Source of the DNA: Anabaena cylindrica PCC 7122
GTDB lineage: Bacteria; Cyanobacteriota; Cyanobacteriia; Cyanobacteriales; Nostocaceae
NCBI RefSeq assembly: GCF_000317695.1
Contig: NC_019774.1
Location: 33,607-97,606, forward strand
Length of the DNA: 64,000 nucleotides
Direction of reading: 5' to 3'
Both the position numbers and the translations under genes were made by a program. Below the pieces are notes generated by a model. The model worked only from the letters and a program-made list of their open reading frames with translations. It made no database searches and was not told where the DNA came from. Shown here one piece after another: positions 56,701-64,000 of this stretch; positions within the stretch are counted from its first letter, which is position 1, and every line of letters starts with the position of its first letter.

Positions 56701-59700
56701 CATCGGGAATGGCCTGGTTAATCACTTGATTCGCTGTGACGCGTTGCTGGTTATCAAAAATACTGGTTTCTCCCCAGGTCTCTGCCAGGCGCACCGCCGC
56801 TCTAGCATCCACCTTGCCAAAGCCATAGTCATGGCTGGCATGCATGCCGCCGCCGTTCCAATTTTTGGCGCCATTGCTGCGCCAATCCGTGCCATTGGGA
56901 TCATCAAACTGCGTTGCCGTCATGGCCAGAATGGTCTGGATATCCCGGTAACCCAGATTCGGGTTGGCTTCCAGCATCAGCGCAATCACGCCGCTGACAA
57001 TGGGTGCGGCAAAGCTGGTGCCTTGACTGGTGCTGTACTGCCCACCAAAGGTCGAGCCATTGTCAGCAACCAACTCGCGGCTGGTTGAGTCAATATTGCT
57101 GCCTGGGGCAGAGACCAAAATGGAGGCGCCCGGGTTGCTAAACGGTGTGCTGCCCAACTGCAAAGTACCCAAATCCCCTGGCGCATTGATGCTGCCCACA
57201 GTAATCACCGCCCGGTTAGCCGTCAGCGCATTCGTATTGGTGTTGGCGCCGGTGGCCCGGTCGTTGCCGCCAGCCATCACAATGGCTGTGCCCAGGCCGG
57301 CGCGTCCGTTGGCCACCGCATCCAGTAAACCCGCCTCCAACACGCCCACTGGTGTGACATTGATGCCAAAGTTGGCCGTTGCCCCCCAGCTGTTGTTGAC
57401 CACGTCATAGTTTTTAAACTTGGCTAGTGCGGCAGTGATCTCTGCACTGAGTTGGCTGACTTCCAACCCAGTGCCTTGAATGAAATTTCCAGCCAAGCTG
57501 GCGTTGTAGGCCACACCCACACCGCCTTCACCATTTTTGGCGGACACCATCACCCCAGCCACCATCGTGGCATGGCTGCTAAAAGTTTGCGGCGTGTTGT
57601 TGTTGCCCTGGGCATCCAGCGTATTCAGCCAAGCATTGTCAACGTTTTGCTGCAAATCGGCATGGCGGTAGTCAAACACTTCCGGTCCCGTGCTGAATGC
57701 GCCTCCAGGCTCGAATTGACCGATTCGCACGCCTTTGCCGCTATAGCCTTGGCCTGCGGCTTGCTCGGCTTGCGTGCCCCAAGCGGCCAACACATTGGTA
57801 TCAGCTAGATACCACTGCTCCACGGACAAAGGGTCACTGGGAATATCCGATGTTTGCAGATAAACAGCAGCCTTCATGGCCTCGCTTGCCTCGCCACTGC
57901 TCACCGTGGTGAAGTTGCCCTGGGCATCTTTCACCTTGTATTTAAAACTCATCACACCGGTGTAGGTGGCATCCGGTGTAAACAGCACATCACCCTGCGC
58001 CGTCAGGCTTGCGGTGCCGCCCTTGGCTTCTAGCACGGCAGTGATGCTGAGCTGAGACACATCACTGTCCCAATCGCGGTCGTTGGCCAATAACTGGGTT
58101 TTGCTAAGCAGGTGGGCTGCGCTGCGGCTTAAGGCTTGCCCGGTGCTGTTGACACGCAGAATGTCTTTAACAGGTAGCGGGCTGCCCAAGCTCAAGTCTA
58201 CGCGTGAGACATCACTGAAGCTGAGTTTTTCGATATGGCTCAAGGTATCTGCGCCGTCTTGCCCGCTTCGGGTATCGACCACCCTGAAGGTGTTGGCGCC
58301 GTTGGCGTCCGAGATTCGGGTAATTCGGTAGTCGGCATAGCTGCCGCTGTATTGGGCTACGTCAATGCCATCACCGCCGTCCAGACTGTCATCGCCGCGC
58401 CCACCTACCAGCACGTCGTTGCCTGCACCGCCACTTAAGCTGTCGTCTTCCAGGCCACCATCAAGCACATCGTCGCCCTGCCCGCCCAGCAGTTGGTCTT
58501 GGCCTCTGTGGCCGCGGATTAAATCATTGCCGGCGCCGCCATCAATGGTGTCGTCGCCGTCTTCGCCACTCAGCACATCGTTGGCAGCGCCGCCCAGAAT
58601 CAAGTCATCGCCCGCACCACCGCGCACAAAGACGGTGCTTCTGCCCCCGCCAATGATGACGTCATCGCCTGTGCCGCCAATAAACACTTCAGCCTCGGAC
58701 TGGGTCATATTGAGGGTGACGCCTGCGCTGCCTGCTTGTCCGCCTACGACCTGCACCACATCGTTGCCTGCGCCTGCATGGATATTGTGTTGCGCATCAG
58801 CCGCATCAATCAAGAGCACATCGTCGCCCTCACCGGCATTGAAGGTGTCACTGCCTGCGCCGCCTGCCAACCAGTTGGCCCCAGCATCACCCGTGAGCAC
58901 ATCATCGCCAGCACCTGCATAGATGTTGGCCACATTCAAGCTGCTGGCACTTAAGGTTTCATTGACGCTGGCCAGGGTATTGGCGCTGACGTAGCTTTTA
59001 AGGTCAGCACCGCCCGCATGGCCTTGGGTGCTCAGGGTTGCGCCGGCCACGCCATTTGTGGTGGTTTGCGTATAGCTTGAGCCGTTGGGGTTGGCAATAA
59101 AGCGCACCGCTTGGGCGGCGCGGGTATGTGCGCTGCCGTTAACGGTTTGCACAAAACTGCCGCTGGACAAGACTTCGTTTCCACCGTTAACCAAACCGCT
59201 TTGGCTGGTGGGGTCCAAGTTGATGCTGGTGATGCCCAACTCGGCAAAGGTTTTAAGCTCGGAGGCTTCGCCTGCGTCTTTGAGTCCGTTACCGTTGCTG
59301 TCTTTGAATGACAGGCCATTGCCATCATCGTCTACCCACACGCGCAATTGGCTCCATGCAGCATCAAGATTATTAAACTGCTGGTCATTGTTGGCGTCCA
59401 GCGATTTCAAGGCGGCAAAGCCATCGGCGTAAGTCTTTTGCCCAGCGCTTTGGCCCAGGCCTGCGTTGCCGTTGTAGAACTCGCTGAGGGTTTCGCGTAT
59501 GCCGTTGATCTGGCCATCCCCATTGAGGTCGTGCACCACGATGCCGTCGGTGTTAACGCTCTGCCCTGTGGTGGTGTTGGCCGCTACCCAGCCGGTGTGT
59601 TCTTTGCTGGGCATGCTATTGACACCCGCCCCATCGTTGTCGATATCAAAGTGGCTTTTGCTGCTGGCGTAGCTTTGCAGCTGGATGCCGTCACCGTTGA

Positions 59701-61264
59701 GGTCGAGCACCAAGGGGTCTGCGGGCACCAAGGGGGTATTAGCACCCGCATCGACCAAGCTGGCACCGGCAAAGGCAAGCTCTGAGGCCAGGTAGCCTGG
59801 GGCAGTCACACCGCCTATGGCAATCTCGGCCAGGGTAGCCAGTAGTGCATCGCTAGCGAATGCCACATTGGCCGTTTGTCCGCTGGTTCCGCTGAGGCTG
59901 CCATTGCCGAGGCGGTGGCCGTCTGCGCCTGCGTCAGAAACCACGCCGCCGTAGTAGCTGTCATCTAAATTGGCGGTGTTCTCGGCTAGCAGCAGGCTCC
60001 AGTCATCGCCAGCCCCCGCAACCTGCCCAGTTGTGTTCACTGCACTAGTAATGTCTTGGACTTGCTCGTCGCTTAATGTGCCCGTGGTGTCGATGTTTAG
60101 GGTGACTGTGCTGGTGGTGGGGTCATCGCTCTGACTTGCAGCGCTGCGTTCAAAATATATTTCATCTGACCATGCGGCATCGTTTGTGCCAGCGTATTGA
60201 AAACTATCACCATCCAGCAGGGCAATAGGCTTGCCCCTGTAATCAAAAGGTTTGCTGGATGGTTGCGTAGGCTTTTTAGGGTCGATGAACAGCCCATCTC
60301 CATTCATTTTGAAGGTTGACAAGTAGCCAGGTGCCATGGGCTGAATATCTAGGAGTCCATTCGCATCTATGCTGCATATGGCACCCTTGTTAGAAAAGGC
60401 GCCGTTGGTTCCCGTTGTAGAGTTTTGCTGTTTTGACGGCGAATACCAACGAAAGGCGTCTCGTGAACACTCCACGCGCAGTCCCGTGCTCATGTCAGTG
60501 TATGTAGCCATCGAGCCTTGTGTCACTAAAAATTGCGTGCCATTGCCTACAACGCTGTCTTGAGGAGCCGTCAACAAATACGTGGCACCGTTAGGCAATG
60601 TCACCAGATTCGCCCCTGTCACGAGTTGCCGGACACCCGTTTGTTGCGCAAGACTGGCCGCAGTGAGTGTGACTGTAGATACAGCGCGTGGTGTCTTGTT
60701 CGCCGCCACTTGAGCTGCAGCGGCCGCATTTGTAGCGGGCAAATTATTTTCTTGAGTGAAAATATCGATTGTCTGATTTACTTTCGAATTGTGTCGTTTG
60801 AAAACATATGCTTGAAAATCATTCTTGACATCGATACCACTCTTCGCCAAATCCGCTATGTCTTTTGTACCGATTGGTATATATCGATTGTCAAAATCCT
60901 CCCGCATCACCGCAACACGGTTCAACATGATGGGCACAACAATATCTGGATTCAACCTGTCTGCGGCGGTAAGGTTCATTGCAGAAACAGAAATAGGGTC
61001 ATTGGGATAGCGCGCGACAAACTGATTGATGGCAAGCGGAAAAGGATCAGGACGAAGACCATAATTCATTCCACTTGAAAATTGAAATAGGCCGGCATAA
61101 CCTAAATTGTTGGCAGCCTTCGGATCAAGTGTCGATTCTTGATTGGCCAAATTAACAACCGTTTGAATAATTGTGTCGGAATATCCTCTTGCGCGCCCCT
61201 GATTAATAATGTTTGTCACAACCTGTTGTTGCGCTTGGGTTAAGTTAGTGAGATTGGTAGCCAT
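50699..61264 (-). CDS. Giant RTX protein with lysozyme-like, subtilase (S8) and P-domains, truncated at its C-terminus by the transposon
   Basis: A 3521-codon frame; the transposon terminus supplies the TAG stop. Start ATG follows GGAG. Approximate order: lysozyme/transglycosylase-like region 1-150 (NLANQESTLDPKAANNLGYA, Glu43); EF-hand-like VLDLNGDGIQL (517) and VHDLNGDGQING (578); RTX repeats 780-1030; a cadherin-like domain; subtilase 1145-1500 with His in SSHATMVAG (1229), Asn in AGGND and Ser in GTSFAAP (1415); proprotein-convertase P-domain 1525-1640; long RTX blocks; two Ig-like He_PIG domains about 2700-2890; HCBP-related/RTX units to the end. The usual catalytic Asp position reads IGQFEPGG, with Glu. 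DNA is GC-rich and lacks HIP1 sites, unlike its surroundings. Intact, it would be a type I-secreted surface or predatory/adhesive enzyme. Confidence 0.85.
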   Translation of the reverse strand: MATNLTNLTQAQQQVVTNIINQGRARGYSDTIIQTVVNLANQESTLDPKAANNLGYAGLFQFSSGMNYGLRPDPFPLAINQFVARYPNDPISVSAMNLTAADRLNPDIVVPIMLNRVAVMREDFDNRYIPIGTKDIADLAKSGIDVKNDFQAYVFKRHNSKVNQTIDIFTQENNLPATNAAAAAQVAANKTPRAVSTVTLTAASLAQQTGVRQLVTGANLVTLPNGATYLLTAPQDSVVGNGTQFLVTQGSMATYTDMSTGLRVECSRDAFRWYSPSKQQNSTTGTNGAFSNKGAICSIDANGLLDIQPMAPGYLSTFKMNGDGLFIDPKKPTQPSSKPFDYRGKPIALLDGDSFQYAGTNDAAWSDEIYFERSAASQSDDPTTSTVTLNIDTTGTLSDEQVQDITSAVNTTGQVAGAGDDWSLLLAENTANLDDSYYGGVVSDAGADGHRLGNGSLSGTSGQTANVAFASDALLATLAEIAIGGVTAPGYLASELAFAGASLVDAGANTPLVPADPLVLDLNGDGIQLQSYASSKSHFDIDNDGAGVNSMPSKEHTGWVAANTTTGQSVNTDGIVVHDLNGDGQINGIRETLSEFYNGNAGLGQSAGQKTYADGFAALKSLDANNDQQFNNLDAAWSQLRVWVDDDGNGLSFKDSNGNGLKDAGEASELKTFAELGITSINLDPTSQSGLVNGGNEVLSSGSFVQTVNGSAHTRAAQAVRFIANPNGSSYTQTTTNGVAGATLSTQGHAGGADLKSYVSANTLASVNETLSASSLNVANIYAGAGDDVLTGDAGANWLAGGAGSDTFNAGEGDDVLLIDAADAQHNIHAGAGNDVVQVVGGQAGSAGVTLNMTQSEAEVFIGGTGDDVIIGGGRSTVFVRGGAGDDLILGGAANDVLSGEDGDDTIDGGAGNDLIRGHRGQDQLLGGQGDDVLDGGLEDDSLSGGAGNDVLVGGRGDDSLDGGDGIDVAQYSGSYADYRITRISDANGANTFRVVDTRSGQDGADTLSHIEKLSFSDVSRVDLSLGSPLPVKDILRVNSTGQALSRSAAHLLSKTQLLANDRDWDSDVSQLSITAVLEAKGGTASLTAQGDVLFTPDATYTGVMSFKYKVKDAQGNFTTVSSGEASEAMKAAVYLQTSDIPSDPLSVEQWYLADTNVLAAWGTQAEQAAGQGYSGKGVRIGQFEPGGAFSTGPEVFDYRHADLQQNVDNAWLNTLDAQGNNNTPQTFSSHATMVAGVMVSAKNGEGGVGVAYNASLAGNFIQGTGLEVSQLSAEITAALAKFKNYDVVNNSWGATANFGINVTPVGVLEAGLLDAVANGRAGLGTAIVMAGGNDRATGANTNTNALTANRAVITVGSINAPGDLGTLQLGSTPFSNPGASILVSAPGSNIDSTSRELVADNGSTFGGQYSTSQGTSFAAPIVSGVIALMLEANPNLGYRDIQTILAMTATQFDDPNGTDWRSNGAKNWNGGGMHASHDYGFGKVDARAAVRLAETWGETSIFDNQQRVTANQVINQAIPDGAGSLSSSLVLAAGLSVEYAQVSLQLNHANWGDLVVKLISPTGTESILVNRPGKAPGSGVADTGNVGAGTLNFSFGSTHILGEDSGGTWTLQVIDARTGQAGTLTSWTLDVYGKQPSNDDVYVYTNEYAATASGNPSRQTLVDSDGGSDTFNAAAMSGNNLIDLNAGVQSRLNGQVMTVALGTTIEQALGGDGNDTLIGNAEDNRLVGGRGNDILSGGAGRDLLDGGYGNDSLTGGAGQDMFMVEKAQGSVDTVIDFDAASEKIALAGFGKMSFANLQLVQEGLDTRVMLGDGQSIVLRNVAPASLGASSFVFVERQNISGFSIGSNASDPEVAGTGLQPRLYLGEGGDDRIFGGQGVDEIHGGDGQDVLVGEPTNVTNYNGGILLGAGDVLYGDAGDDMLLGGVKNDVLRGGAGNDYVQGDAGDDTIYVEGGEDRYQGLFGYYGNAGTDRFVIEQDSYAGSGILRNFIGDFDVNQAGEKIDLSGLANVRSFADLRFMSVFVDGVEFTRVYVGGTGSNQNITLGNVSQSALRAEHFIFATTAIEGTAGADALTGNAGSNTLNGMASADAMTGRTGDDFYTVDNVGDSVNELPGGGFDTVRSSVSYTLTANVENLTLSATAAIDGTGNDQVNRLVGNSADNVLDGKGGMDVLVGGAGNDSYVVDNQADRVIEQASEGIDTVRSAVSYTLGNNIENLTLTGTDAINATGNALANMLNGNAANNLIDGAAGADTMAGAAGDDTYFVDNTGDVVIESLNDGIDTVITSVNYTLGANVENLTLAYGVTSGGGNALDNMLNGNSAANTLSGGGGNDTLEGGAGADTLMGGAGDDVYSVDSTGDAVFELAGEGNDTIVASISMDIAALANVENVILTGTANLNATGNGADNQLMGNAGSNTLTGGAGADTLIGGAGADMLIGGSGDDIYEIDSTGDVIVETAGAGSDTVIAALTIDLNTLSGGYLEHVTLTGFANLNATGNAADNRLTGNTGNNVLVGGTGNDRLDGGWGADTLIGGAGNDNYEVDNALDVVQEAAGEGTDSVLSSVSYTLGTNLENLTLTGAAAINGTGNASANTLAGNAANNVLSGGLGKDTYVFGLDSGNDVIEDVDTTSGNVDRVVMGAGIVPGDVTVTRNLTHLFLNIGVTGQTLAVLWVPEQGKAVEQVAFANGTVWDLATLKAMANFAPQLATSLVDKTASEDQPFSFKVPTGTFSDLDVGDSLSLTATLANGNPLPAWLTFTQATRTFSGTPGNSNIGSLDIKVTASDGRGAKASDVFQVTVVNTNDAPVVANPLVARLATDGQRLSFAVPVNTFADSDVGDSLTYTATLGNGSALPTWLAFDGVSRTFSGTPGYGAVGGYVLRVTAKDTADAAVSSNFSLTVQTQAASILGTGAADAALSGTTGVDIIDGLTGNDLISGGTGSDMYLFRRGSGHDTITDADATSGNTDRIRFSADIVPSDITVTRTVYDLELQLNGTSDRVTLANWFNGEAFKIEQVEFANGTVWGVSELTLLSTKIAATDYQDKIIGTSGADTISALGGRDLVNGLEGNDTIDGGAGDDHLYGGLGNDTFLFGRGSGRDTILNDTPGYSSAETAGLVDTLKFAPDVAPSDVEVSRDEYNLILTIKGTQDQVTLASWFSSYYPAQLQRVEFANGTVWNTAALTAFVSAPTQGNDYLSGTTGNDTLIGLGGDDNLSGGNGNDSLDGGAGNDVLNGGNGNDTYFFGNGYGQDVISDFDWSVNSDRIVMQSGVTPSGVQVSRSETDLYLSLNGGADKLTVSNFFSSDYDKVERIEFSDSTVWDVNAIKARLPGVTSGNDILQAATTGSSLAGLGGNDILSGDVGADTLDGGAGSDVLKGGRGNDTYLFGRGYGQDVVSENGSWGDASDTLLLGAGIATTDIKLGRDGLDLLLSINGTGDSVRMQNWFDSNGYYRIDRIQFADATVWTASTILSKLATPTTGDDVIVGTNAANTLPGLGGNDRLFGDAGNDTLDGGTGNDVLFGGDGTDTYV
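50704..50709. repeat. Target-site duplication CATAGG, right copy
   Basis: Second copy of the 6-bp duplication, directly after the terminal ACA of the transposon; see 46902-46907. Confidence 0.85.
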
Positions 61265-61285
61265 AATCAGTTACTCCGGCAAAAA

Positions 61286-62071
61286 TTAATTAAAGAATTC
61301 GGGAAATTTGGGGGTGATGCACTTACGCTTTGACAAAGCTGCCGCACACTTATGTCTTTGGGGTCTAGGTTTCTGACTATCGACTCTAATCAGTAGCGGT
61401 GCATTTCCAATCTGAAACTCTGGCGGCAAAGTGCCGAGGTTTAATCCATAGGAGCCAAACCATTGCATACCCATATCCAGCGTGTAAAGGCTGATGCCTC
61501 TATTGCGGGAGTTCCCGCCAATGTTGGCGTGCGCGGCTGCATAACCAAATTCATTAAAACGCGGAGCTAGCGTTTTGTTGAGGCTGTAAAGACTTTCAGA
61601 GGCAAACTCCATACGATGTTCTTCATTGGCCACAATATGAAGAATTCGCAAGTTGGGATCGGGCGGCGCTACAACGCCAGCACTACCGGCGCTATTGATT
61701 GGGCCCGCAACGCGGTCATACATCAGGTGTATGCCCAGATTTACCGACTGCGGAGCGACCCAGTAGCTGGTGTAGCCAGTAACAGCGCTGGGGTTGTTGA
61801 TGTCGCCGTAGATTTCCGCACCACGTTTGCCGACACCCGCATTCCACACATTGTTCAGGTAAGCCGTATCAATGACAGAGCCTCGGCTGTAGCTAGTCCC
61901 AGCCATTTTAATTTCGACCAGGGGGTTGGCTTTGTATTCTTTTTGTGCCCAGGCAATAAATTCGGCGGCTGCACGCTGTGCTGTGAAGGGTGTTACATAG
62001 AAACGTTCCAATACTTCAACCTGGTCATTAACCGCAAAAAACCGTTCTATATATCTACTTGTGATGGGCAA
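61286..62071 (-). CDS. Unknown protein upstream of the RTX gene, probably 5'-truncated
   Basis: A 261-codon frame starting at TTG with no good ribosome site; an in-frame stop lies just before it. I do not recognise the family. It contains FYVTPFTAQRAAAEFIAWAQ, MAGTSYSRGSVIDTAYLNNV, HIVANEEHRMEFASESLYSL and a basic Cys-containing tail. Base composition is GC-rich like the RTX gene, 21 bp downstream on the same strand, so they travelled together and were co-transcribed. The first codons lie where composition switches to AT-rich, which suggests the transferred segment was cut within this gene. Confidence 0.55.
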   Translation of the reverse strand: MPITSRYIERFFAVNDQVEVLERFYVTPFTAQRAAAEFIAWAQKEYKANPLVEIKMAGTSYSRGSVIDTAYLNNVWNAGVGKRGAEIYGDINNPSAVTGYTSYWVAPQSVNLGIHLMYDRVAGPINSAGSAGVVAPPDPNLRILHIVANEEHRMEFASESLYSLNKTLAPRFNEFGYAAAHANIGGNSRNRGISLYTLDMGMQWFGSYGLNLGTLPPEFQIGNAPLLIRVDSQKPRPQRHKCAAALSKRKCITPKFPEFFN

Positions 62072-62813
62072 TCTGTTTTATGCAGGTTACTCAAAATCGT
62101 TACATAACTTTATGGGAAAGGGCGATCACGGTTTGGTTTCAGAGGTGATCGCCCTTTCCTTTCTTTCCAGAAATGGGGTATGTAGGGCGAACACCTGACG
62201 GGATGACATTGCGATCGCCCTTTCCAGAATTAGGATGAGCAATCGCATGGAGTTTGAATTTAGCGATCGCTTTTTCCAAAAATAAAGTACATAGAGAAAT
62301 GTATTTTTCTGCAAATTAATCTGTTACAAAAACCGATGGGAATTTGCGATCTAGGAAAAATGAAGTACATAGATTTATCGTTACAAAATAATTAATTTCT
62401 ACAAACGGTTGCGAAACTTTATAAAAGAGTTGTTTTAACTTTTACCTGAACCTGATAATTGACATAAATCCAGATGTCTGAAAACAGCTATTTACTTAGA
62501 CTTCAGTGATCAATACATTTGTCAAGGGATAAATGTAAACAAATTGCAGGTTGGTTGCACAGGCGATCTCTTTTGATTTACATATAGATTAAGATCCTTT
62601 TTAGTTATTTATAATCAATAAATATCATGAGATGATAGTATCAAATTAGAGTGTTGCTCACTGTGAAGTGCTTATAAAGTTAAAGCAATATAGTATAAGA
62701 TTTAATAAAGAGTAATGCTCTATAATTAAAGAATTATACTTACGTACTTAGAAACAGAAAATCGAAACCTGTGAAGATTTTGGGACGTTGATATGATCTC
62801 CTGGCATCCAAAT
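62072..62813. other. 742-bp non-coding AT-rich region with HIP1 sites
   Basis: No gene is supported. It marks the return to host-like DNA and contains GCGATCGC octamers near 62210 and 62263, the hairpin at 62115-62159, and a 17-bp match (62543-62559) to the interior of the transposon ends. A 62-codon minus frame at 62126-62314 is built from repeat DNA. Confidence 0.5.
62115..62159. terminator. 15-bp stem hairpin GGAAAGGGCGATCAC / GTGATCGCCCTTTCC
   Basis: Perfect inverted 15-mers separated by 15 bases, followed on the + strand by a pyrimidine-rich TTTCTTTCC stretch. It could terminate + strand transcription; it lies 44 bp upstream of the truncated gene start and near the composition boundary. 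Confidence 0.45.
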
Positions 62814-63029
62814 TTAAAAATCCCGTTGTAGTCCCCAATAATGATCATTTCTAGCGATTTGAATAGGTTGTTTTTTCGTAAAATCTTGGGTTGGATTTAA
62901 TCCTAAATTACTATGAAAATTACCAGATTCTCCAAGATTTAGTAACGCCATTTCTGGATTTTGTATTGGCAAAAAAGCTAGTGAGAACAGAAAAATTACA
63001 AGTGGTTTTAAGTTGGGATTGAATTTCAT
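62814..63029 (-). CDS. Small exported protein, unknown
   Basis: A 71-residue protein taken from the second ATG (63027-63029), because AAGGAG (63038-63043 complement) stands 8 bases from it but only 2 from the first ATG. An N-terminal signal peptide is clear (LVIFLFSLAFLPIQNPEMAL), followed by a short Asn/Gln-rich mature peptide ending NDHYWGLQRDF. I recognise no family. Its size and export suggest a periplasmic or secreted peptide. Confidence 0.55.
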   Translation of the reverse strand: MKFNPNLKPLVIFLFSLAFLPIQNPEMALLNLGESGNFHSNLGLNPTQDFTKKQPIQIARNDHYWGLQRDF

Positions 63030-63264
63030 ACTCATTGCTCCTTATCCTAATTTTTATCACTGATTTAACTGATTTAAGGATTTCACGGAATGAAGGATAT
63101 GACAGTAAATGAAAGGGTTTAATACCCCTACCTCTACAGGTACCAAGTTTTGTGTTGGGGTTAAATCCCCATTACAAAACTTAATTACGTAGCTTGCTTG
63201 GGCGTAGCGGTATTACGTATCCCTAACGGGACTGTAAGCACTATTACGAATTATTTATTCATTG

Positions 63265-63969
63265 CTACTGATATTCTTTTGCTGGTACTCTAAAAGCTGC
63301 ATATTTCCATTCATTGCCTTCCAAATATTCGATGTTAAATACTCCTTGAGTCAATAAAGCAATATCCTTCAGTTCTATTACCCCATTTTCTTTGACTACA
63401 ACACAATCTGAATTATTGGCAGCAGATTGATTTGGAGTTGTATTGATCTGATCGAGAATTTTATTTCGCAAATCTTGATATTCTCGCTCTGTTATCAGTT
63501 TAGAATCATAGGATTTTTTAATCTCTCTCAGTTTGGTCTCCATATCTGCTCCACCTTGATTTTGAACATTATCTACTGTGCAAGAATCTGGTTTAAAAGC
63601 AATTTTTCTCACTGGATGATCCCACCATTTAGAAAACTGAGTAAACGCATTAGTGGCTCTTGTTGTATGTACTACCCTGACTTGATTTCCAGTTATTTCT
63701 AAACGCACCCAATCAGTTGATCGTTTTTGTATTAATCCAACAAATCCATGAAATAAAATGCTACCAACTGATACACCAGAATCCTCTAGACGCAGCTTAA
63801 TAACTCTAGATTCTATCCCTTGTGCTACTTTTATTTCAGGTTGAGATATAATTCTATTTTTTTGAGGAATAACAACAGTATTGTTTATAGCAAAAGATGA
63901 ATTTACTGCTATAAAATTGAAAATTAATACCACTGCTAATGTTACTAAAACGCCAAAATTATTGTTCAT
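63265..63969 (-). CDS. Exported SHOCT-domain protein
   Basis: A 234-residue protein with an N-terminal signal peptide (FGVLVTLAVVLIFNFIAVNS, mature from about SSFA). A beta-rich domain of unknown type follows (about 50-130), then a SHOCT-like short helical segment (METKLREIKKSYDSKLITER, EYQDLRNKIL, about 143-172), a Ser/Asn linker and a C-terminal beta segment (WKYAAFRVPAKEY). SHOCT domains are thought to mediate oligomer or membrane association. The two cysteines (DSCTV, SDCVV) might form a disulfide outside the cytoplasm. Function unknown. Confidence 0.6.
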   Translation of the reverse strand: MNNNFGVLVTLAVVLIFNFIAVNSSFAINNTVVIPQKNRIISQPEIKVAQGIESRVIKLRLEDSGVSVGSILFHGFVGLIQKRSTDWVRLEITGNQVRVVHTTRATNAFTQFSKWWDHPVRKIAFKPDSCTVDNVQNQGGADMETKLREIKKSYDSKLITEREYQDLRNKILDQINTTPNQSAANNSDCVVVKENGVIELKDIALLTQGVFNIEYLEGNEWKYAAFRVPAKEYQ

Positions 63970-64000
63970 AACTCCCCTCGATATGGTATAATTTTTCTAA

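Noticed and set aside
50689..61078. Many + and - strand frames of 60-185 codons across the giant RTX gene
   Set aside because: Low-complexity shadows of repetitive GC-rich RTX coding DNA; the 3521-codon frame has clear domain content throughout.

Overview
The window looks like cyanobacterial DNA, probably from a filamentous Nostocales-type genome. It is AT-rich, carries scattered GCGATCGC (HIP1) octamers and short GCGAT...ATCGC palindromic repeats, and holds families typical of cyanobacteria (DUF1822, DUF928, CHAT/CHASE2 proteins, a two-partner-secretion exoprotein). It contains a plasmid-type backbone (ParA, ParB, a MobC-like protein, a relaxase, a primase-like replication protein, toxin-antitoxin genes, a tyrosine recombinase), so it may be a large plasmid or an integrated plasmid-like element. 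The sequence alone does not decide between these.

Layout. 1-1.6 kb: an MNIO (DUF692) enzyme with a translationally coupled partner, the hallmark of peptide-modifying (RiPP-type) operons. 1.7-2.1 kb: two MITE-like elements. 2.3-15.2 kb: a sigma-70-like protein, a DUF1822 protein, a membrane CHAT-CHASE2 protein and a DUF928 protein on the + strand, converging on an exported TPR-CHAT (caspase-like) protein and a 1314-residue TpsA-type filamentous exoprotein on the - strand. 15.6-20.6 kb: sugar genes (DegT aminotransferase, two SDR epimerases, a sulfotransferase, a NUDIX hydrolase). 20.8-22.9 kb: the TpsB outer-membrane transporter. Together 2-23 kb reads as a cell-surface secretion and protease-signalling locus with a glycan/sulfation module nested inside it.

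23.3-43.1 kb is the plasmid-like part: ParA/ParB, a Dna2/Upf1-like SF1 helicase, MobC and relaxase, an ArsC/Spx-like protein, a VapBC-like pair, then a 2.8-kb cassette (PIN-like protein, XRE-ImmA/IrrE regulator-protease, one unknown) lying between two 84-bp direct repeats beside a tyrosine recombinase. After that come an IS630 transposase, a gene-poor segment rich in inverted and direct repeats (candidate origin), and a primase-like protein.

43.2-62.1 kb holds the remains of one giant RTX gene. A 3796-bp Tn552-like transposon (resolvase, DDE transposase, AAA ATPase; 165-bp terminal inverted repeats; 6-bp target duplication CATAGG) split it. Removing the transposon and one target copy restores a single 4757-codon frame. 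Most of this gene, and the short gene before it, are GC-rich and unlike the host; only the last ~400 codons have host-like composition. It therefore looks like a foreign giant RTX/subtilase gene carrying a cyanobacterial-type C-terminal secretion end. 62.8-64.0 kb returns to AT-rich cyanobacterial small exported proteins.

No rRNA, tRNA or CRISPR array was recognised.
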